Positions 17,401 to 26,700 of a stretch of DNA of 34,629 bases are shown here, piece by piece. Made by a program: the position numbers and the translations under genes. Below the pieces are notes generated by a model. That model was not told the origin of the DNA. It ran no database searches and worked only from the letters and a program-made list of their open reading frames with translations. The stretch's first letter is position 1; the number at the start of each line of letters is the position of its first letter. Origin of the DNA: a virus; IMG/VR virus record IMGVR_UViG_3300021356_000071, positions 1 to 34,629 of that record; one strand, given 5' to 3'.

Positions 17401-17709
17401 CCAAACATTCAATATATTCCCCACTATAGAGGTGGCGGAACAATCACCATACTTGGATCTGGGGATGAATCTGTTGCCAGAACTCACAAAGGAACAGGAG
17501 GACTATTTGGTCTTGCATCTGGACTTGAATCTTATGCACGTACACCTTACATCGGTGTTGGTACGATTTATATCGGTAAGTACGATCCTAATGGCGAGGC
17601 AGCTCAGGGTGCTGGTGGACTAGGTGGTCTTGCGGGTGGTGGACTGTCAGGTGGCGGAACGGAAAAACGCAACTTTGAACCACCAAGAACATTTGTGTCC
17701 ATAATTTAA
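14440..17709 (+). CDS. Repeat-rich virion structural protein (1089 aa)
   Basis: After a Pro-rich region near the N terminus (PPTPTPSTPPG, about residues 53-65), most of the protein is built from degenerate units of about 20-40 residues. Their pattern is (G-S-G)-x-(F/I/L)-x-(F/I/V)-SG-x-A-x-E-x-(F/Y), often followed by TPE-x-T-(I/V)-LF-x-(I/F)-SG. Larger repeats include DYTPHYGIDQN-(I)-G (near residues 353 and 545, with a diverged third copy near 989) and YGYYGDD-x-DPGTSGI (residues 208 and 666). One region (about residues 815-845) breaks the pattern and holds the only close cysteine pair (DITCDNDILECDYF). The C terminus is Gly-rich, then EPPRTFVSII. Such a string of short beta units suggests an elongated fibrous protein. 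It resembles repeat proteins placed near gp13 in cyanomyoviruses, but no catalytic or receptor-binding domain is recognised. Confidence 0.8.
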   Translation: MPSVYKFNLEQADFPYEQEDYGTLSGSVSSTVDYGSGLPVQNEPDYSTDLYYPPTPTPSTPPGLPYLNFGFIYETQDQYPGGGLTTSGLIGEAKTTKDYTPPLDLYIILAGEVLKKLVKVWVGTGQLFEIREDGGIRLIRQTGEASGTLRFDESTVGATEKVSFNPPENNQLYSISGSSVEKFVANTPEDTILFSAGGVGLTKQEWNYGYYGDDNDPGTSGIVTLGAGSVPTGVSFIVELDGNGSLFSLGEKDESVTWSYNKSSIGFGTEDWGYVYEQAAPINWGFITDPVGGSDQNWGLITETDFTELPFGSILFDQTVEGDTRLLYLYQVTGAGTSGGITISGRPLVHPEVDYTPHYGIDQNIGIGTTGIQISGEIENPIRTFAHEGSGNIRFLRSVFEGSNLTLDGSTPTFDSDQHYWDSTQGIAAKESFTGDPPEGVVLYTASGTAAETFIAQTPEDVVLFKISGEIEEPLLTFSEVGVPGIITLTGTAVERQTDDYAGVGIATFVGDAVTQPIGVFGQGGTSTDGGGITILGELNHPNIDYTPHYGIDQNIGVGTTGILFSIGPGGFDILGNPIGGRYYSPIYPGNAGGVEGPGSPGIGTFRLNDNRELTVTRALLPYFGRGTINVTGIASEAFGNQVDDDVNVILFNISGDAIERPVQVYGYYGDDRDPGTSGIITISTQTTETVEKVAYDYVGSGSANFSGAASDVRLVTAYEASGTLFVQGGSAEATTADPADETVLYTFSGNALESYNRAPVIGSGTLTISGAASDIKTTVDEVGSGVIEFSDRAIARVRYIPSIFGSVLFKVGTNLDITCDNDILECDYFSDALHSLTKDLTDENETASLAVSGSAGTREVDLFQDYTTTGNLTFSSSATERFVFTPETSGTLSITGIAEESYSRANFSGSGTFSTLNGAAEKFRFNPVGGTILYDIGGSSTTRIEKEYTAVGLGFATFSGSAETRIERELRVSNTVLFQVSGELNHPNIQYIPHYRGGGTITILGSGDESVARTHKGTGGLFGLASGLESYARTPYIGVGTIYIGKYDPNGEAAQGAGGLGGLAGGGLSGGGTEKRNFEPPRTFVSII
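15061..15099 (+). repeat. YGYYGDDxDPGTSG repeat, copy 1
   Basis: Encodes YGYYGDDNDPGTS from residue 208. The second copy at 16435-16473 differs at one residue (N to R) but at many third codon positions, so the duplication is old and kept at the protein level. Confidence 0.8.
15484..15560 (+). repeat. HPxxDYTPHYGIDQN repeat, copy 1
   Basis: Encodes HPEVDYTPHYGIDQNIGIG. Two further copies lie at about 16051-16131 (ELNHPNIDYTPHYGIDQN) and 17389-17450 (ELNHPNIQYIPHYRGGG), the third diverged after PHY. Confidence 0.8.
16051..16131 (+). repeat. HPxxDYTPHYGIDQN repeat, copy 2
   Basis: Encodes ELNHPNIDYTPHYGIDQN and continues IGVGTTGI, paralleling copy 1 beyond the core motif. Confidence 0.8.
16435..16473 (+). 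repeat. YGYYGDDxDPGTSG repeat, copy 2
   Basis: Encodes YGYYGDDRDPGTS from residue 666, the partner of the copy at 15061. Confidence 0.8.
17389..17450 (+). repeat. HPxxDYTPHYGIDQN repeat, diverged copy 3
   Basis: Encodes ELNHPNIQYIPHYRGGGTITI. The start matches copy 2 (ELNHPNI) while the end switches to the GGGTITI strand used in other repeat units. Confidence 0.75.
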
Positions 17710-17712
17710 GAT

Positions 17713-17720
17713 ACTAAATA
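17713..17720 (+). promoter_or_regulatory. Candidate late promoter ACTAAATA before the giant fibre
   Basis: ACTAAATA matches TATAAATA at 6 of 8 positions and keeps the core TAAATA. It lies in the 48-base gap between the 1089-aa gene and the fibre. A start near 17726 would leave a leader of about 32 bases with GAAGAG as a weak ribosome binding site. Confidence 0.4.
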
Positions 17721-17757
17721 TATCAGAGAAAGTAGTAGTTGAAGAGCACGTCGTACT

Positions 17758-20700
17758 ATGACCAAACAGGTACAACTAAGAAGGGGTACAGCAGCCGAAC
17801 ATGCTGTTTTCACGGGTGCGGTCGGAGAATTAACAATTGATACCACTAATGATGTGGCAGTTGTACATGATGGTGTAACTCAAGGAGGTCTTCCCCTAGT
17901 TGGAACCTTAGCCGAACAAAAAATATTAAATAAAACCGCAATTGGTATTGGGACGGGATCCCTCAACGAAGGTTTATATGTAAAAGGGAAGTCTGAAATC
18001 AGGGGCGATCTCTTCATGCTCCCTGATCCTACATTAACTTATACTGGTATTATTTCTTATTTCGATAATCAGAATACCATCACTGGTATTGCTACTGCTG
18101 GTGTTGATGTTGGAAATAGATTTGCTCTTGGACCCCAAGTTCACGTTGGTAGTGGTGTAACTATTGGTGCTGGTGCGACTACTTCAACTGTCACTGGTGT
18201 TGGACAATCAACTATTACTCTCTCCGACACCTTTGATACTGGATATTTTGTTGCTCAAAGTGGTGAGTTAGATGGATTTTATGATGGTGCAGACCCCACC
18301 ACTGGTCCAGACATAATTGTTGGCATTAATACCGCTGGTATTGTTGCTTCTTGGAGAATAACTGGACCTGGTATTCCAGATGATACTAGAGTTTTCAGTG
18401 TTGGTGTTGGTCAAATTCAAATTGATAAATTAGCTCTTAATACTACTGCTGGTGTAGCAATTCAAGCAGGTGACACAACTGCAGGATCTAACGTCATTAG
18501 TATTGATGATACTAATGAAGGTATTTCTACAGGAATGCTCGTTACTGACGACATTAATGGAACTAGTAATATTCCTGCAAATACAACAATTACTGAAATT
18601 ATTAATGGTACTGATATCAGAATAAGCAATAATGTTGTTCTGACTACATCAACTGACATTAAGATGACCGATCGTCAAACTTTTAAGTTTGGCGAATTCT
18701 CTTCTATTTCTTTCACTGCATATTTTGATAGTGCTGGTATCGGTAGTATTGGTGCGGGTAATCTTCAACTAACTAAGTTTGCTAAAATTGGTGAAGATCT
18801 AGAAGTTTCTGGTATTGCAACCATTGGTGCAGGTCTTTCTGTTTTATCAGGAAGAATATTCAGTGTTGGAGCAATTGAAGGTCAATCTACTGGTCAAGTT
18901 GCTGGACAGTGGACTGCAAATAGACTTATTTCAGAGAACGACATAACTGGTGTCGGTCTCACCATGCAGAACTACGTTGTTTCTGATAGATGTTACTTCA
19001 ACATCAGTGATAACGGTGTTGTTCGCATGAACTCTGGTATTGCTACTTCTTTTAATGCTCAGAGTCTCACAGTTACCACTGGTATTGTAACGTCACTAAC
19101 TGCAGTTAATATAGCAGTTGAACAAACAGGTACGTTTGGTGATAACGTTATCCTTAATAATGGTAACTTAAATGTTAATAGTGGATTTATCTTTGGTGCA
19201 GGTGATCTTGACATTGGAGGACAAGCTGAGATAGGTGGCGACCTCAATGTAACTGGATTTACAACAGTTGGTGGTGGTGCAACGTTTACTCAGGGTATCT
19301 GGGTATCTGCAGCTGCTACTGTTATTAATGATGTAGAGATTCGTGATGGAAGTCTGACCGTATCCAGCATTGGATTTGGAACGGTTTCTTCATATAAAGG
19401 ACATGGTTTATCCATAGCACCAAACGTAAACATTGGTGGAGGGACTGATCCAGGACCTGGTATTTTAACCGCAAAGTATATTGTAGCAAATAATACTGGA
19501 GATATTGCAAAAACTGGTAGTACAGTCGATTATCTACCATTCCAGATTACTGGTATCGACACTTCTAATATTTTCCGTGGAGACAGAGTATCTGCAGCAG
19601 GCACAGTATCTTTGTATACGATTAAAAACCCTGCTTTAGTTACTGATATTGGTATTAGTACAGTATTTGTAAGTCAACCGATTGAAAGAACTGGATCTAT
19701 TACAACCAGTTTCGGTTATTTGGATGGAGGTCCAGGTATTTCTACCATCAGTGGTATTAACACGGCAGGTGCTGTCGTAGGATACGGTATCACTTTCGGA
19801 GCAACAGCAGAAGGAACTACTATTGCTGCTATTGGTGTTAGTGCTATTACTTTATCTGCACCCGCAACAAACACTAGAGATGAATTATTTACAGTTACTG
19901 GTGGATCCATTGGTCTTGGTCTTACTGTAATTACTGGTGTTAATACATCTAATGTTGAAATTGGTGATACAGTTGAAAACCCAACCGCATTTACAGGAAC
20001 TCCTCCAATTGTAGGTTCTATTGGAATTGGTAGTATTATAGTTTCATATGGTGCAGACGCTGCAGTATCCAATGGAGATTTCCAAATCTCACTTAAGAGA
20101 GACGTTTATTGGGGTCCAACAACTGGTATTACATCAGACTTCTTGGTAACAAATACAAATTATGGAAGATTTGAAGGCACTCACTTAGAAGTTGAAAGAG
20201 TAGGAACTATTAATGTAACTGCTGGTGATATTACGGCAGGAAGTGGTGTTATCACTTCATTAGTAGCCACAAATCTAAATTATGATGTTTCTTATGGTGG
20301 TACTGCTTATATTAATAGTGGTATTATAACCGACCTTAATATTACTAACTCTGTTATTGGTGAAGTTGGAATAACAACCTCCTTTACTGACCTCACAAAC
20401 TTCGATGTTGGTATTGGTACTGTACTTCACGTAACTGATGTCTATGCAACCAATGTTTATGCAAACGTTGGTGTTGCAACTGCTCTTGATACTCCATTAC
20501 TGCAAGTAGGAACTGCAAATATTGCTGCTGGTATCATTACTTCTGCAGGAATTAGTAGTGCATACATCGATAGAGCGGAAATTAATACTGGCATCATTAC
20601 TGCTGCGGCTATAGAAGAGATCACAACTCCTCTTGCATACATCAATTCTGGTATCTTTACTGATGTCAACGTAACTACTCAAAATACTAATGAACTGAGA

Positions 20701-23700
20701 TTCAACACTGGTTTTGCTACTAACTTCACGGTTAGTGAAGATCTAAACGCAACTAGACTTACTGCAACCGATACTGTTTCTCTTGGTTCTTCCGTTGGTA
20801 TTGGTAGTGTAGTTATTGATAATGCTTTCGTAAATACTGGTATCTTTACTGATATTGGAGTAAGTACTGCTAGATTTGATAATCTATACTTCAATAACGG
20901 TATTGGTACATACATAGGACTTACTACTGGATTTGCATCTGGTTTGGGTATTCATAGTGTATATGCAAACACTGGTATCTTTACCTCAGTTCAAATTCAA
21001 GGAAGTAACATTGCAGATTCTGCAAACTTTGACCGTGCAGTTATTGGTATTCTAACCGTAACTCAGGATCTCTTCGGTGTTGATCAAAAGAATACTGGTG
21101 TTTCTACCTTCGGAACCGCGACTATCAATGGTGTAGGTCAAACTACATTCCACATGACTGGTGATATGAGAGTCAGTGGAGAAGTCAAGATTGGTATCGG
21201 AACTACTGGTATTACTATTGATGGAGATTCTACTGATATAGTTGGTGTCAGCACCTTTGTAGCAAATGCTGGTATTATGTCATCCTTGACATTATCTGGT
21301 ATTAATACAAATACAGGTCTTTCCAGAAATGTAACCCTGAAGACTTCTTCTTCTGGTATCGCTACAGATTATACTCTAACGTTACCTGCAAGACTTGGTA
21401 AGGTTGGTCAGGTTCTTTCTCTACAAGAAGATAACACCATTGGATTTAACACTGGTGGTCAAGGTCTGTATGAAAACAGATATTATGTATCTGCAGTTAA
21501 CGGTGATGATAGCAACGATGGTAAGACTCTTCCAACTAAGTCAATCAGAAAGGCTGCACAGTTAGCATCCTTCGATTCATTCGTAATTCCAGGTCAGAGA
21601 TATCTGGATGCTGGTGATTTGATGGAGAACAATAAAGACTTCATCGTCGATGAAGTTGTTGGTAAAGTTGAATTTAATTATGAAAATATTGGTGTTGCAA
21701 CTATCTTCCCAGATTATGATCAATCTATTTGGAAGACATATGTTGGTGATACATTAGATGATCTAATCTATAATATCAGATTTGGTGGAAATAACCAAAT
21801 CAGAGCACGTGCTGTAGGTTTTGGTACTACTACTTTCTCAACCACTACTGAACCTGCACTATATGCTTTTGAATATCTTAGATATATCACCCAGTATGTT
21901 GTCAACAACCAAACTCCACCAACATTCTACAGTGATCCTTCTGTAACTCAACAGACTTTTGACTTAACGATCACCCAAGATCCAGAAAATAATAATGCAA
22001 ACTATTTCAATAGAAATAAGAGTGCAAGAATTCTTCTAAGTGGAAACAGACAAGAAATTATTGATAAGTCACTTGCATCCGTCGCAATTGGCGTTACCGA
22101 TGTTCCCTCGTTCTACTTCCCAGGTGATGACGGTCCTGTAACTGATAGATCCAGATTCTACACTGCATATCGTCTAATCCAGAAGAATAGACAGGAAATT
22201 ATTGATTATGCATGGGCAGCAACTGTTGCAACATATCCTGGCATTTCTTCTACAGAAACTAAGTGTAAGAGAGACCTTGGATATTTTGTTGATGCAATTT
22301 CGACTGATATCTTCTGCGGTAGTAACGAATACGCAAGAAGATTCATGGGATTCTACTTCGATGCGAATGGAAACCCAACAGGAAATGGTTTACTTGGAGA
22401 AGAAACCGAATCGGTATTTGCATTTACAGAAGCCGCAGTTGGTATGTCCTCTGCAGTTTGTAACCTACTTGCAGTAACAGATCTAACTGCACCAAATGAT
22501 CCTCTTACAGGAAATAATAATGGTGCATCTAACTGTGCTAACGTAAGATCTACAATCACCACACTGACTGGTATTGTTACTACAACCGTCGCAGCAGGTT
22601 CTACTTCTGGAATTTCTACTACTCCAAACTATGGTTACTTTGTTGTTGATTATGAAACCAACGTTCGCGGAAACGTAGGTATTGCAACTACCATGGTCAC
22701 AGGTGGTAGAAAGTGTGCAAGAGACCTTGGATATATCATTGATGCAGTCACAATGGATATATCGTTTGGTAGTAACCAACATATTCAACGTGCAACTAAG
22801 TTCTACTTTGATGGTGCTGGTAATCCTAAGACTGATGGATTGGTTGCGGAAGAAGCGATTTCTGGTTATGCATTTACAAGTCTTGCCTATTATGCTAAGA
22901 AGGCAATTACTAACCAGTTAAACTTCCAAGACTTTACCAGACCATTTGATGCTGGTATTGGAACTAATAAGGGTGATCTGGTTTGTGCAAACACCCAAGC
23001 ATCAATTGATAACTTAGTTGGTATTCTTACTACTGCAGTTCTTAGTGGATCACTAGCAGGCATTCCAACCTCAATTAACTTCGGTGTTGCAGATTGTGCT
23101 GATGTAAGAGAGTCAATCTTCAACTACGTCGGTATTGTTACAACTGCAGTTAGTGGAATCGGTTCTATCCCAGCACTTAACAATCCACAAACACAGTCAC
23201 AACCAGTTTGTATCTTCGTTGAGGCTGGTAACTACGAAGAAGATAACCCAATCATCCTTTATGATGATATCGCAGTTGTTGGTGATAACCTAAGAAACAC
23301 CATCATTAGACCTAAGAACCAAGGTAAGGACCTCTTCCGTGTAAGAAACGGTATGTATCTGACTGGTTTCGCGATGAAGGATGCGATTGACGCTGCAGGT
23401 ATTCCTCAGTCTACTTGGAGATTCGCAGTTGCATTTGACGATCCAGCAGATACATCGGTTTCCAGAACTGGTTATGCAACCAAACTGGATAAACCAATTA
23501 TCAGTAGATCTCCTTATATTCAGAACTGTTCGATTCTTTCTTTCCTTGGAGGTAACGGTATTCTGGTTGACGGTGCTAAGGTACAGTCACCAAACACTCC
23601 AATTATTAAAGAAGAAGTCGAACTTAACGCAGACAGCGTACAACCTGAACAGGGTAAGTCCATGGTTGCTGCGGCGTTTACCATGGTTTCCTTCGGTGGT

Positions 23701-26700
23701 ATTGGTTGGCGTGTTATTAATGATGGTTATTCTCAGGTTGTTTCCTGTTTCCAAATCTTCTGTAGATATGGTTCACTTGCACAGTCTGGTGGTTACCTAT
23801 CCATCACCAACTCTGCAACCAACTTCGGATTCTACTCTCTAAGGGCGACAGGATTCTCTAGAAACTCTTTCGTCTTCGATAGGGGTAGAGTTGCTGCAAC
23901 TGGTACTTCAGGTGGTCTACAGACCCTTAAGGCCGTCGGTTACGGACGTTCTGACATTGATAACTATGTCCTTAGATTCTTCGATGATGGTTTAGTAGAC
24001 AGAACTAACCTATTCAAGCCCACTACAACTCAAAAAGACTTTAACGCAGCAACTGCAGTTAATACGGTTGCAGAAACTCTCACAATTACTAACCACGGAT
24101 TCACAAATGGTGATCCTGTTGTTTATAACGGTGATGAAGATGCACAACCACAAAGAATCATTGGCGGTCTTGTTAATGATAACCAGTACTATGTTGGTTA
24201 CATTGATGCAAATACCGTTCAACTCTATGAAGATGATTCTCTTGCACTTCTAGTTGATCTGCAAGATACTGGTGGTGGCGGTATCCACACCTTGACGAAG
24301 GCATCACAAGACTTCTTCGCAACTCAGGTTACTGACGCACACAACTCTTATCAGATGTTGACCTTAGCGGGTGTTGGTTCTACTGCCAACTTCCAATCTG
24401 GTAGACTTGTTCAACAAAGTGTTGCTAGTGGTACTGCAATTGGTTACGCTGTAACTTATTACAACGATACTAGAAAACTACTGGTTGGTCTAGAACTATC
24501 TGGTGGTATCAGAAGACCATTCGCAGTCTCTGATGGTGGTAGTAATCTGACAGTTACTGACCATACTTCACCAAATCCAATCGCGATCGGCATTACCGTT
24601 GTCGCAGGTATTACAACTTATTGGACTGTTGAGTTCAAGGTTGACTCTACCACAACTGGTAACCAGATTCTCAATATCGCAGATCTACCCGAAGATTATA
24701 GACTACACTTCCATAGACCTTCTATCGTTAACTCTTCTTCACATACTTGGGAATACTCTGGTTCTGGTATTGACTACAACGCTCTACCAGAAAACGGAGG
24801 TAAAACTGATCCAGACACTGAGCAGGTTTCCGAACTTGGTGGACGAGTTTACTCCTCAGGTACTAACGAACTGGGTGACTTTAAGGTTGGTGATGCAATT
24901 ACCGCATTCAACAGAACAGGTAATATCATCTTTAACAACACCGTTACCATCGGTACACTGGATTCTATCCGACTGTCCCTATCTGGTGGTGCGGTTATTG
25001 AAGAGTTCTCCACTGATGTTGGTCTTGGAGACAATGAAACTGGTGGTGCTAAGAACACCAGAATTTCAACTCAGTTAGCAATCAGATCGTTCCTCAACAA
25101 CAGACTTGGTTCTGTTCTTGATAAGACCGTATCAACTAACGCAATTCCAAACGCAATTGTTCAGTTGAATGCAATTGGTCAGATCAACGCTGACCTAGTT
25201 CCACCAAGATCTGTAAATTACTTCAGATCTGATTTTGATGGTGGTAGAATTCAACTCGTTAACCTGATTCCTGCAACTAATCTCAATCAGGGTGACACCG
25301 TTGTTGAACCAACCGACTCCTTCGTTCTAATCTCCGACTTAATCGGACAATACCTGATTCTTGATTCTACCAATGACGCTGGTATTGCACTTACAGACTT
25401 CAGTTTCTCTAACGGATTTGAAGTTGTATCTGCGGTTACTGGTGGTGGTGCAATTGGTCTTGTTACCGCACCTCCAGGAGTTGGTGTTGGAACTGGAGTA
25501 ACAACTGTAGATCCTGCAGTTGGTTATGGTACAACTGGTTTAGTTAAGGGTGTACCACTTTCAGTTACTAATCTACAGGGTGGTTCTGGATATTCCAACC
25601 CAGGCATTTATACTGGTGTAAGACTCGACCAATCTTCTGGTATTGGTACTGGAACGAGTGCCAAGATTACCATTGGACCTTCTGGTAATGTAACAAATGT
25701 TGCTATCCAAACTGGTGGATTTAGATATGCCGTTGGTGATACTCTAACCCTGAATGATGCAAGTGTAATTGGTGGTAGAGTTGGTGGATCCAACTTCACA
25801 ATTGATGTTGGTGAAGTTGAGACGAGACTTTATCTCGCACTGCAAGAAGGCAGCGCAGGTACTCAGAAGTTCCCTGGTAGTACTGTTCTTCCAGATTACA
25901 TCGCTGATGAAAGTGCAGTTGGATATTCTACGAATATCGGTATCGCACTAACTGAGACATTTACTCCAACTGATTATCTCGTCTCTGGTAGCGTTGACTT
26001 TGCAAATGATCGCATCGTTCTTGGTTCTGGACATCCATTCGTTGATGGAGATCCAGTTCTCTACAAGACAAATGGTGGTGTTGTAATTAGTGATCTACTC
26101 GATGAAGAAATTTATTACATTAAGACTGTTGGTGTCACATCAGTTCAACTGTATACCACTTACGCACTTACGACCGTCAAGTCACTACTCAGTTCTGGTA
26201 CTGGAACGCACTCTCTAAGTAGAGTTGGTGTTACAACCCAAACTGATCAGATCATATTCAAAAATCACCCATTCACTCAGGGTGATGCAGTTAGAATTCA
26301 AGCGGGAAGTGCAGCTCCAATTGGTGTTACAACTGGAAACTTCTACTACATCGGTTCTAAGACAACCAACTCCTTTACTCTCCACACAACACGTCAACAA
26401 GCTATCGATTCTGTTAACGGTCTTATCCTTAACACGATTGATCTGGACGCTGCATACGGAGCAAACGTTGGTGTCGTAACCTTCCAGGAACAGAACGTTG
26501 TTTACACCAAGTCTGTAAACACTTCTTCTTCAGACGTTACTAACTTCTCACTACTTTCCTCCAGTTCACTTGATGCTCAGAACATCATTTCTGGTACATT
26601 TGATCCCGCAAGATTGGGTTCTGGAACTGCAAACGCAGACGTTGTTCTTTACGGTGATTCTTCCTTCAAGAAAGTTATTAAGTCCGTTGGTATTGGAACA

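Noticed and set aside
16748-17623. Second Leu-rich open frame (291 codons) inside the 1089-aa gene
   Set aside because: Same cause as the other shifted frame; the main frame holds clear protein repeats while this one does not.
20190-21290. CRISPR-like array suggested by regular DNA repeats
   Set aside because: The repeats are short, unevenly spaced and in frame with a long protein; they encode NTGIxT units, not direct repeats with unique spacers.
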